Assembly: GCA_950097015.1 (NCBI GenBank)
Contig: CATNEN010000011.1
Coordinates: 3,190,501-3,254,500, forward strand
Reading direction: 5' to 3'
DNA length: 64,000 bases
Source of the DNA: Macrostomum hystrix
Taxonomy: Eukaryota; Platyhelminthes; Macrostomidae
Position numbers and translations under genes: made by a program. Under the pieces are notes generated by a model that saw only the letters and a list, made by a program, of their open reading frames with translations, had not been told where the DNA came from and did no database searches. Positions 45,301-55,342 of the stretch are shown piece by piece. Each line of letters starts with the position of its first letter. Positions within the stretch are counted from its first letter, which is position 1.

Positions 45301-48300
45301 TCCTAAGGGACATTATGAATCCTACGGGACATTATGAATCCTCCAAATTCGGTTTAGTCAGATGTTTTCGTTGATTTCTCGTATCCTTCGTAAAAATCGT
45401 GTTAGAAATTCTTTGAAATTTTTCAAAAAGTAAACGTAATGAAACCCTAAACGTATAAAAAGCATAATAAAATACTGGTCGATGTCAATGTGAACATGGT
45501 TTTTCCAAATGCTCCGTTTGTTTCTTTGTCCATCAATTTGGAATTCTCACACCGTTCGTCAGGGCCCTATCCTCGCAGCAGCATCCGCTATCTAGACGCT
45601 CCAGCGATCAAGCCGAAGTTGTCATCATTGGCGGCGGCATCGTTGGCGTCAGCACCGCCTACCATCTGGCCAAGGCCGGCGTCAAAGATGTCGTCCTGCT
45701 GGAAAAGTCCGAACTCACCGCGGGCTCTACTTGGCATGCGGTGAGTAGTGTGTTTAGCGCATAACTATAGTATTTTACATTAGCAGAATGCGATAGAGAG
45801 AAAATTATATTTTACATAGGTAAATCTCAAGTATGAAAATATCCTTTTTAACTAAACAAAATTATTTTTCACAAAAGCTACGCGGTTTTTTTCTGTAAGC
45901 TTTTTCTATAATTATTTTTATATTAACTTTTGCTAATACAAACCTATCCAATGCAATCGAAACCAATCTAATCCAATCCAATCCAATCTAATCCAATCCA
46001 ATCCAATCCAATCCAATCCAATCCAATCTAATCTAATCCAATCCAATCCAATCCAATCTAATCTAATCTAATCCAATCCAATCCAAGCCAAGCAAATCCA
46101 ATCCAATCCAAGCCAAGCAAATCCAATCCAATCCAATCCAATCTAATCCAATCTAATCCAATCCAATCCAATCCAATCCAATCCAATCTAATCTAATCCA
46201 ATCCAATCCAATCCAATCCAATCCAATCCAATCCAATACAAACCAATCTAATCCAAGCAAATCCAATCCAATCCAATCCAATCCAATCCAATCCAATCCA
46301 ATCCAATCTACAGGCCGGCCTCACCACCTATTTCCACCCGGGCATCAATGTCCGGCGCATTCACTACTACAGCCTGCAGCTGTATGCCCAGCTGGAGGCT
46401 GAGACTGGCCAGCCCGTTGGACTGCACACGCCGGGCTCTCTGCGGCTGCTCACAACGCCGACCAGAATGGACGAAGCTCGCTATCAGATGTCTCGAGCCG
46501 CCTGGTGCCAAGCTGAGCAGCATCTGGTTGGACCCGATCGATGCTTTGAGCTCTGCCCTCTGCTCAACATGAGCACCGTACTTGGCGGTATTTTTACTCC
46601 GGGAGACGGACACATTGATCCCTACTCGGTGACAATGGCACTGGCAGCCGGAGCAAGAAAGTACGGCGCCGAGCTGTACCAGAACAGTCAGGTTCGAGCT
46701 ACCAGTCAGGACTCGAAGGGCATCTGGACTGTGGTCACTGATCACGGCCAGTTGAAGGCCAAGCATCTGGTGAATGCGGCAGGCTTCCACGCCAGGGATG
46801 TTGGCAAACTTTCAGGCTTGGACCTGCCAATCATTCCCGTGCATCATCAGTACGTTATCACCAAGACTGTGCCAGAGGTAGCCAAGCTGGAACGCGAATT
46901 CCCTGTATTGCGCGATCTGGAAAGCTCTTATTACCTGCGCCAGGAGAAACAGGGCCTTTTAATTGGCCCCTACGAGGCGCCAGACAAGATGATGCAGTGC
47001 ACCGACTGGTACGATAAGGGCGTCCCGGACACCTTCGGGCGAGAGCTGTTCGAGCCAGACCTGGGCAGAATCATGCCGCACCTGGAGAAGGCCATGGAGA
47101 TGGTACCGGTAATGCAAACAGCCGAGATTCAATCAGTCATTGCTGGACCAATCACTTACAATGCGGAGAATGCCGGTCTGATTGGACCAGTCCACGGGCC
47201 GCACAATTATTGGCTGCTAGGCGGTCTGGGCTACGGCATCATTCACGGAGGCGGCGTTGGCAAGTACGTCGCCGACTGGATTCGCACCGGCGAGCCGCCC
47301 TACGACCTCATCGAGCTGGACGCCAATCGCTACGGCTGGTGGGCCGATCGGTCTTACACAATGGCAAAATGCCGCGAGACCTACGGCATGAACAACGCCA
47401 TGGGCTATCCCAAGGAGGAGCGCTTCGCTGGCCGACCAACCAAGCGGGCTCAGCAGACTGCTGACCTGTACGCCGAGTTGAAGTCTGCCGGCGCCGAGTT
47501 CGGCTTCCACAATGGCTGGGAGCAGCCACACTGGTTCGGCGTGACACCCGAAGAGCGAAAATATCAGCCGTCGTTTCGTCGAACCAATTGGTTTTCGGCG
47601 ATGCGGCGAGAGTGCGAAGGAGTGCTCAATAGGGCCGGTGTTATGGACATTACACCATTTTCCAAGTTTGAAATCTCAGGTAGAATGCTAAATTTGTTGG
47701 GCGTTTATTCTGGTATTGGAATTACAAGTGCTCTGAGTCCCCCATGTTTCCTATCCCCAGGGGGGATAGACCACGGCGGTATTTCAAACACCCACGGTCT
47801 ACTTCTCGATAGCTCAGAAAAAAAGATTCTTCAGAAAAGAAGCAAAATGTCGGTATATGAAATATCCCCGTGCTATGTTGGTTCTATGGCTGTGCCACTG
47901 GCTGGTCTATCTGGCCTTACTGGTTGTGTACAATTGTTATTTTTCATTCTTGAAGATCATTTTTTAAGAGTACATCTTTTCAGAGCACTAAAAACACGGA
48001 ACAAACAAGAGTCTCCATTTTTCCCTCGACCAACTTTCACAGGTCCCCGAGCCGCTGAATTCCTAGACTTGGTGACGGCCAACCGTCTGCCGCAAACAGG
48101 CAAAACCTGCATCACCCACATGCTCACTCCCAGAGGTCGGGTGTTCTCAGAGCTCACCTTGACTCGACTGGTCGGGCATGACGGCGCGGAGAAATTCCTG
48201 GCCCTGACTGGTTCCGGTTCGGAGCTGCACGACCTCATCTGGTTGAAGAGCTGGCGACACAAGCTGGGCTTTCAGAACGACGTCCGAATTGACAATGTGA

Positions 48301-50750
48301 CAGACTCGGTGGCTTCCTTGGCCTTGGCTGGCCCGTTGGCTCGCCAGATTCTGCAGCCGTTGACAGCGGAGAATCTTGACGCCGAGGCGTATCCGTTCCT
48401 TCACGCCAGGCAGATCCAGATTAGCGGCATCGACTGTCTGGCGATTCGCATCTCCTACACAGGCGAGCTGGGCTGGGAGCTGTACTGCGCCACGGCCAAC
48501 GTTGCTAAGCTCTATCGGGCCCTGCGACACTCGGGCGACTCGCGCGGCTTGGTTAACTTCGGCTCCTACGCCATGAACTCGCTCCGACTGGAGAAGGGCT
48601 TCGCCATGTGGGGCGCCGAGATGAACTGCGACACGGGCCCGCTGGAGGCCGGACTCGGCGGTTTTGTGAGGCTCAACAAACCGGTAGACTTTATTGGCAG
48701 GGCGGCAGTGGCTGAGGCCAAGAAACAGCAACAGGAGCAGCAGCAGGGTCGCCTGTTGAGAATGCTCAAAGTGGATAGCGTCGATGTTGATCCGGAAGGA
48801 AATGAGTCAATCTGGCTGGAAGGAAAAGTGAGAATTTGTTGTTGTTGTTTTGTTAGCGCAAATTTTTTATGGATATAAAGTTTTTGTCAACTTCTGGCAT
48901 GCCAGTTCTTTGGGATATTTGCTTCAGTGATATCACCGATAATCAGCGATAATCACTGATGATTGAGTTGAGTATGTATTTGGTTCAGGGATATTTGCTT
49001 CAGGGATATTTGGTTCAGTGATAATTGGTTCAGAGATATTCGGTTCAGGGATATTTGGTTCAGGGATATTTGGTTCTGGGATATTTGGTTCAGGGATATG
49101 TGGTTCTGGGATATTTGGTTCAGGGATATGTGGCTCAGGGATAATTGGTTCAGGGATATTTGGTTCAGGGATATTTTTGGTTCTGGGATATTTGGTTCTG
49201 GGATATTTGGTTCAGGGATATTTGGTTCTGGGATATTTGGTTCAGGAATATTTCCTGCAGGGATATTTCGTGCAGGGATGTTTCGTGCATGGGATGTTTA
49301 GTTCAGGGATAATTAGCTCAAGGACATTTTGCTGGCTAAAATTTTTGGCTGAGGTTTTAACTTTAGCTAGTTATTCAAATAGTTAGGCATTAGATCATTG
49401 GTTATAAAAAGCAAATGACGTTAAAGAATATTAATGATAAATAGCAGTTAATAGCTACATTCTACTCACATTACCAAGTTATACTTTATTTTTTTAATCT
49501 AGATTATTTTTCTGTGCAAAACAATCGCTAGAGTCGGAAATCCTGCGCTAATCTGCTGAGCTTTTGTGCCCCTTTATTCATATATTCATCAATAAATTAG
49601 TGCCAGGAGCATTCTGCAGAGTATGGGGAGCTATTGATTAACTTGATATCATTTATTTGTCAGTATCTGTTTGATCAACTAACCATACTGCATGTGTGTG
49701 GCTTATAGCTTAGAAAGGCTTACATATCTTTGCAATGATTCGTTTAATATAAACCAGTTTGTTCTATGCAAACTTTCTGCGTGAAACTGCATTATCTATT
49801 GTTCCTTTGGGAGGAAATAGCGATAAATCTTTGGCTTCTAGTGTATTTCGATTTAGGGATTTAAAAGTACGTATTCAGCAGCGCAAATACATACGAGTAC
49901 ATTAAATCTGTTATACTTATGCATTCTTTTGACATTTCGCATTATAAAGAATTTTAAAGATTCTAGAAATTTAGTCAGCCCAAAATTTCTAAGAATCAAG
50001 GGATTTCTAAGAGTTTCTAAGAATCTGGGATTTGTAAGGGTTTCTAAGAATCTGGGATTTCTAAGGGTTTCTAAGAATCTGGGGTTTCTAAGGGTTTCTA
50101 AGAATCTGGGATTTCTAAGGGTTTCTAAGAATCTGGGATTTCAAAGGGTTTCTAAGAATCTGGGATTTCTAAGGGTTTCTAAGAATCTGGGATTTCTAAG
50201 GGCTTCTTAGAATCTGGGATTTCTAAGAATCTGGGATTTCTAAGAATCTGGGATTTCTAAGAATCTGGGATTTCTAAGAATCTGGGATTTCTAAGAATCT
50301 GGGATTTCTAAGAATCTGGGATTTCTTAGAATCTGGGATTAAAAAATCTAGGATTTATAAGAATCTGGGATTTTTAAGAATCTGGAGTTTCAGAAAGTTG
50401 GGATTTCGAATTTTGGGAGAGTTCAGGTCCAACAGAAAATCTGTTTAACCTTTTTGCGCATCTTCCAGTGAGTTATATCTCCGACCCAAATCGAAAAATC
50501 CGAAATACTTTAGGTTGTCGGCAACACCACATCCGGCAGCTACAGTTTCAGCGGAGGTCACGGCCTGGCATTCGCCTACGTGCCAGCCAGCCTGCCTGCC
50601 GGGTCCAGACTAGAAATCGACCTACTAGGCAGTCGGATTCCGGCTGTTATTCTGTCCAAGCCTCCGCTGGTGCCGGAGCAGGCGAGACGGAAACAGCAGC
50701 AGCAGCAGCCGACAGATGCGGCGGTTGCCTCGGCGGTTTCAAGCCAGTAG
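39302..50750 (+). CDS. DMGDH: Dimethylglycine dehydrogenase, mitochondrial, five exons, 893 aa
   Basis: Exons 39302-39417, 45563-45740, 46314-47679, 48043-48827, 50514-50750. All are GT-AG with matching phases (2,0,1,0). Exon 1 encodes a mitochondrial targeting peptide rich in Arg, Leu and Ser ([15 protein letters not shown]...). Exon 2 starts the FAD fold with [21 protein letters not shown] and ends at TAGSTWHA; His97 is the expected covalent FAD attachment. Exon 3 continues [40 protein letters not shown] and GWEQPHWF. Exons 4-5 hold the folate-binding aminomethyltransferase-like domain ([64 protein letters not shown]). It oxidises dimethylglycine to sarcosine in choline catabolism. Intron 3 (363 nt) is stop-free and in frame. 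Introns 1, 2 and 4 are filled with tandem repeats. Confidence 0.92.
39660..39985. repeat. 15-16-bp minisatellite in DMGDH intron 1
   Basis: Degenerate units like GGATTTCGGTAATGCA. The minus strand is open as a repeat of HYRNP-like residues, explaining the 132-codon frame there. Confidence 0.75.
40186..41006. repeat. 16-bp minisatellite in DMGDH intron 1
   Basis: About 51 units of GTTAGGGAGAGTTTGA with scattered substitutions. The 3' third is nearly homogeneous. The unit contains GTTAGGG, a permutation of the TTAGGG telomere motif, but spacing is 16 bp so it is not telomeric. Confidence 0.9.
41078..41300 (+). mobile_element. SINE2 copy in DMGDH intron 1
   Basis: Well preserved: A box CTAGTGGTTAGAGCG, B box GGGTTCGATTCCC, then CCTTTAGCAAGCCACTTAAC, AGCTGGGGTAA, GTCCATGGACTGAACAG and CAGATGCGCCGC. 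A poly(A)-like AAAATAAAAGAAATAG tail closes it. Confidence 0.85.
42062..45345. repeat. 19-bp satellite-like array with higher-order repeats, DMGDH intron 1
   Basis: About 170 units. Two main variants alternate in blocks: ATTATGAATCCTCCGAGAT (also CCTGGAT) and ATTATGAATCCTAAGGGAC (also ACGGGAC). A 190-bp (10-unit) higher-order period is visible at 42721, 42911 and 43101. A block starting at the unusual CTCCAAGCTATT unit recurs 796 bp later (43633 and 44429). Shorter 17-bp units break the register. Confidence 0.95.
45945..46309. repeat. (AATCC)n pentanucleotide array ending at a splice acceptor
   Basis: About 360 bp of AATCC/AATCT/AAGCC/AAGCA pentamers. The last units run into CTACAG, the acceptor of DMGDH exon 3 at 46314, so the whole branch and pyrimidine region is microsatellite. 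Confidence 0.9.
48975..49315. repeat. 15-bp minisatellite in DMGDH intron 4
   Basis: About 20 units of GGGATATTTGGTTCA with variants. It is a multiple of three and open as GIFGS repeats, which explains the 122-codon frame at 49018-49386. Confidence 0.85.
49985..50395. repeat. 17/27-bp compound minisatellite in DMGDH intron 4
   Basis: Units of TTTCTAAGAATCTGGGA, first alternating with an extra TTTCTAAGGG, then in simple tandem. It is open as a VSKNLGFLR repeat in one frame and has no gene context. Confidence 0.85.
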
Positions 50751-50804
50751 TGTGACCCGAGACATCTGCTCAAACATTTCAGACCAGAACCGTTTTTATT
50801 AGAA

Positions 50805-50810
50805 AATAAA
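50805..50810 (+). terminator. Poly(A) signal AATAAA of DMGDH
   Basis: AATAAA 55 nt after the DMGDH stop codon at 50750. Confidence 0.7.
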
Positions 50811-50864
50811 ATACAGTCATTACTTCAGGTCAAGCGTTTGTCAACTAGAGTCAGGATTGTGAGT

Positions 50865-51170
50865 CATACTATCTATGACTCACAATATGTCATACTAGGT
50901 CATACTAGGTCAAAGAGAGTCAGGATTGTGGGTCAAGCGTAAGTCAAAGAGAGTCAAGATTGTGGGTCAAGCGTAGGTCAAAGAGAGTCAGGATTGTGGA
51001 TCAAGCGCAGGTCAAAGAGAGTCAAGATTGTGGGTCAAGCGTAGGTCAAAGAAAGTCAGGATTGTGGGTCAAGCGTAGGTCAAAGAGAGTCAAGATTGTG
51101 GGTCAAGCGTAGGTCAAAGAGAGTCAAGATTGTGGGTCAAGCGCAGGTCAACGAGAGTCAAGATTGTGGG
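50865..51170. repeat. 34-bp minisatellite 3' of DMGDH
   Basis: About eight units containing GTCAAGATTGTGGGTCAAGC followed by GTAGGTCAAAGAGA. Confidence 0.85.
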
Positions 51171-52229
51171 GGAGGCTAAGGTCACAGAAAGTTAATATTT
51201 TGGTTCAAACAGGATAAATTTTAGTTCCAATACCCTAAAAAGTGTTTCGTTTATGTCAAAACGACAATTTATGATGTTCCGTTTGCTCAGGTGTCGATGA
51301 AATGTGCAGTTTTGTTTTTTTGCTAATTGCTTTCATACATACTGTTTCATCTTTTGTATTTTACAAAAAAATTAAGTTTTTTAATTTGTTAAACGATTGG
51401 TCAAACAGCAAAGCGTGAACTCTAATGTACAGTTTTTGGTATTGGCTACATTATCATATTAAATAAAATAATTGTTTTCATAGAATAAACTTATACCGTC
51501 TCATTGTTATCGTACAGATACAAATTTAACGTTTCGTTATCAAATTTTTGGATTCATTTGTTTAAATGTATTGCTATTGCCGGTGTTATGTCATTCGACA
51601 GGTTTCTATAGAAACCACAGATTTTCCGGAATTTTTTTCTAAAATACTATTCAATAAAAGTAAAATAAAGCATCGAAGTTCCAGTGAACGATAAAAGATG
51701 GCCAGTTAGGCTTGATTCAATCAAAAAGTTCTATTTTCCATTTTATTTATGTATGATCGTAGCACTAAAACGCTGCGAGATTAATTATAATATCAAATAA
51801 TTATTAATGGGATTATTTTGAAGTTAAACTTTGAGGTCTATCAATAAAAGCCGATTGTTGCACGCCTTGAATGTCTATGGCCACAACTTGCTACATCTTT
51901 AGACTCTAGACTCTTGGGCCATAGACACTTTTGGTGTATTTTTGCACGCTTTGGCTGTCGATGTGTAAGAGCATCAACGCAATAGTAAGCTGAGTGTAAG
52001 CCATCGGTAAAAACTTGATTCTCACCTGAATCATTGCTAAGCTACAGGAAAGCTTAGCTTTAACTAAGCTACTGAAACTGAGGCTTCAAAGGCCGACATT
52101 ATAGATATGGGGGGCAAACAAGAAGCTAAAATTTACTTTTAGCTTTTCCAGTTTTTCTATCCGATGTTCATTTTGTCGTCGTAGTCTTCTAGTGTTTATG
52201 GGTTGAGAAAATAGCAATAAAGCCATAGA
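51171..52229. other. Spacer between convergent DMGDH and BHMT-2, nothing recognised
   Basis: AT-rich with no long frames. It presumably contains the BHMT-2 3' UTR. Confidence 0.4.
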
Positions 52230-54841
52230 CTACTTCCTAAGCTGCTCACCCAGCTTCTTGGCCTGACTGTCCTCCTCTTCCGTGGTCTCGTGCGAGTGCT
52301 GCGCCAGCAGGTCGCTGCCGCGGGTGACGCCCCAGTTGTCCGGCCGGCTCATGGCAGCCGAGTACGGCCTGCCGCTGGACGGCTTGAGGCTCTCCCAGTA
52401 CTCGCGACTGGCTCTGGCGCGCAGCCACGGCTTCGTGCTCATCCGCATGCCGCCGCCCCACGGGATGTGCTTCTCGGAGCCGGCGGGCAGGCGACCTCCG
52501 CGCTCGGCGGACAGCTCCTCGGCCAGCGCCCGGATGTGGTAGGGCTCGAAGCCGCAGCAGCCGCCGATGTAGCGAACTCCCAGCTCGAAGGCGGCCCTGC
52601 GGCAGTGTGTTTTTATTTACATTCTCAACAGACTACTTAGGTACGGGTCGTCAGTAACAATTATCGAAAAACTAAAAAACATAGAATATGCAATATTCCT
52701 TTTAAAATGGATGGATTGCTAATCTACCCAAGTGTCTGTCATCGGATGGAATGGATTGCTAATCTATCCCAGTGTCTGTCATCGGATGGAATGGATTGCT
52801 AATCTATCCCAGTGTCTGTCATCGTATGGAATGGATTGCTAATCTATGTCAGTGTCTGATATAGGATAGAATGGATTGCTAATCTATCCCAGTGTCTGAT
52901 ATACTGGCCTTGCCATTCCGTGAGCGCAGAATGATAGGCCAGATTGTTGCTAAGCATGATTCTCGCTCTCACCTGGCGTAGCGGTGCATGTCCCAGCGGG
53001 TGCAGATGCGGCTCTCAAGGGCGAACGGAAACTCGGGCAGGTCGATGAAGCCCTGCTTGCCAGCGTCAGGAGTCATGTAGGCCAACGGCTGGCACATGAG
53101 GTGGGCCTTGAGATTCGCTCGCTCCAGTCCCTCCTTCATCAGCTTGACAGTCTCCAGGCTGACGAACGGGTCGAAGTGGCAGTTCACGCCGACAATCTTG
53201 GCTCCGGCGCGAACCAGACGGACGGCGCAGTCGCCAGCGGAGACTCCGTGCATGTCGCCCTGGGGTCCGATGCACATGCTGCAGGCCACGGGCACATTCA
53301 TCTCCAGGCCCACCTCGATGGCCCACTCGGCCTCTTCGACGTGCTCGAAGTACTCGCACAGGATGAAGTCGACGCCCTCGTCCCTGAATGTGCGCATCTG
53401 CGCCCTGAACACGGCCTGAATGGCGGCCTTGTCACCGCCGCTCAGGTAGGTCGGCGTCTGGCTGACACCGCCCAGGAACAGCGCGCCGCCTTCCTCGGCC
53501 ACCCCGCGAGCGATGTGACAGGCGGCTGAGTTGATGGCCGCGCACTGGAGATGGGATTTCGGTAGGGGATTAAGGCGATAGGGATAATAGTGTTGATAAT
53601 ATCTGCTGGGCTCTTGCAGATTATTCAGCGACACTAGACCCGCAGCCAGCGAGGAGGCAATTCTGCCCATTTCGCTGACTCCTGAGCACACACTCACACA
53701 GGTGTGTACATCTGCACCGACTTTCTCACCGTCAGGCAGTCTACACTCTCCCTATTCCTTGGAGTTTGGCCCTCTGAGCTGTGAATTGCGCGACAAGCCC
53801 CATCTTCTCTCCAGGGCTGCGTCTAAAATAAATGAATGTGGCCTCGCCGCGGAATCGAGCTCAGGGACCTTGGTGCGAGAGACCAACGAGTTAGACCGCT
53901 CTGCCACTCACCCACGCGCATTGAGTACGAGCTATACGTTATTTCAGAACTCACTGACATTGTTCTTCGGATAACTCACAATTTTTATCATATTTCTAAG
54001 AATGGATTTTAATCCTTACCTTTTGAGACTTGCAATCATTAGATCAGGTCCTTAATGAGGCACATAATTAAATAACATCCATATTTAGGTCGCTGATCAC
54101 ACCCTAGTCAGATCCGAAATCAGATCCCTATAGAGATCCCTAATCAGCTCCCTAATCAGATCCCTAATCAGATCCCTAATCAGATCCCTAATCAGCTCCC
54201 TAATCAGCTCCCTAATCAGATCCCTAATCAGATCCCTAATCAGATACCTAATCAGCTCCCTAATCAGCTTCCTAATCAGATCCCTAATCAGATCCCTAAT
54301 CAGATCCCAAACAAGATCCCAAAACAGATCCCAAACAAGATCCCAAATCAGATCCCAAACCAGATCCCAAACCAGATCCCAAATCTGATCCCAAATCAGA
54401 TCCCAAATAAGATCCCAAAACAGATCCCAAAACAGATCCGAAAATAGATCCCAAATAATATACCAAATCAAATCCCAAATCAAATCCCAAATCAAATCCC
54501 AAATCAGATCCCAAATCAGATCCCTATTCAATCAGATCCATGCAGTACACGAAGGCAATTCGCAGAATTACCCCAAACTTCTGCAGCGCCTGGTTGCCTC
54601 TATTTTCCAGTTTGTCCTCGCTGGCATAGTAAGTGAACGCCTGCATGACATCGGAGCCTGCTCGACGGAATTCTCGATGCAGCTGTTTCACAGCTTCCGG
54701 ATGTTCAACCACGGCCTCCGGAGTGAAGGGTCCGGCCGTGACGTAGCCGCGTTTCTCCAACGCAAAGACGAAGCCACCATCGCCGATGACAATTTCGCCG
54801 TTGTCAAGTCGTTCAACAATTCCTCTGCTTTTGTTGGACAT
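52230..54841 (-). CDS. BHMT: Betaine-homocysteine S-methyltransferase, copy 2
   Basis: Exons 54572-54841, 52973-53544 and 52230-52596 join with phases 0 and 2, giving 402 aa. The first donor is GTAATT, the second GTGAGA; acceptors are CTCCAG and CCGCAG. The zinc ligands GVNCHFDP and GGCCGFEP, substrate-loop [10 protein letters not shown] and the C-terminal [17 protein letters not shown] segment are intact. The middle of exon 2 is almost identical at the DNA level to copies 1 and 3. From about 52260 to 53544 it matches copy 3, intron included, with only a handful of differences. Intron 1 (1,027 bp) contains a SINE1 and a 12-bp array. A TATA box lies 60 bp upstream of the ATG. Confidence 0.92.
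52690..52912. repeat. 40-bp-class minisatellite in BHMT-2 intron 2
   Basis: Five units containing GGATTGCTAATCTATCCCAG then GTCTGTCATCG. The same array occupies 58889-59111 in BHMT-3. Confidence 0.85.
53590..53915 (-). mobile_element. SINE1 copy in BHMT-2 intron 1
   Basis: Minus orientation. tRNA-like head at the right (CTCTGCCACTCACCC complement, GGAATCGAGCTCAGGGACC complement) and an ATA-rich tail at the left. It is absent from the 144-nt intron 1 of BHMT-3. Confidence 0.8.
54105..54532. repeat. 12-bp minisatellite in BHMT-2 intron 1
   Basis: Units CAGATCCCTAAT on the left, shifting to CAGATCCCAAAT/CAAGATCCCAAA on the right. In-frame periodicity makes a 144-codon minus frame of IRDL/IWDL repeats that I reject as a gene. 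Confidence 0.9.
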
Positions 54842-54900
54842 TTGTGTCTATTGATTGTGTCTTAAAAATAGCTACCTGTTATGCAGAGCCTGGAAAACTA

Positions 54901-54908
54901 TATTTATA
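54901..54908 (-). promoter_or_regulatory. TATA box of BHMT-2
   Basis: The minus strand reads TATAAATA within GCATATAAATATAG, 60-67 bp upstream of the ATG. Confidence 0.6.
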
Positions 54909-55342
54909 TGCAGCTTAAGTTTAGAACTGTTTTGCTTCACAGTATAAACTAGCCAGGCCATTCATGGTAATAGCGCATGAGTGGAAATTTCCTGTGAATA
55001 TATTTCTAGGCACCTCCTTCCAACTCGTGCACTCTTCTGTCTGACCGCATTTTCACTGCCTTATATTGTGTGGGCAGTGTTTGCGTGACCGAATTTGTGG
55101 CACTAATTATATAGCAGCCTATGAGAACTGAACTGCGTGCAGTTAGCTTGCTGGATATTGCGGAAAAACATGTGAGTCCTGTCACCGGTGGACTCCAGGT
55201 TAGGTTATTGGACTGCTAATGCTATTTAGTTTTTGTAATACATCAACTTTTGCACTATTTTGGCAATTGTTAAATTTGCTAGATATACCAGCTAAAACAA
55301 TAGCTTGCTCTTGTACGTTGCTTTGAATAAGAAAAAGAAAGA

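Noticed and set aside
45490-45744. 84-codon frame overlapping DMGDH exon 2
   Set aside because: It is in the wrong frame; the GGGIVG FAD motif is read in another frame from the 45563 acceptor.
49018-50210. Glycine-rich GIFGS and VSKNLGFLR repeat frames
   Set aside because: Both lie in DMGDH intron 4 and follow the period of its minisatellites.
54097-54531. 144-codon minus-strand frame of IRDL/IWDL repeats
   Set aside because: Produced by the 12-bp array inside BHMT-2 intron 1.
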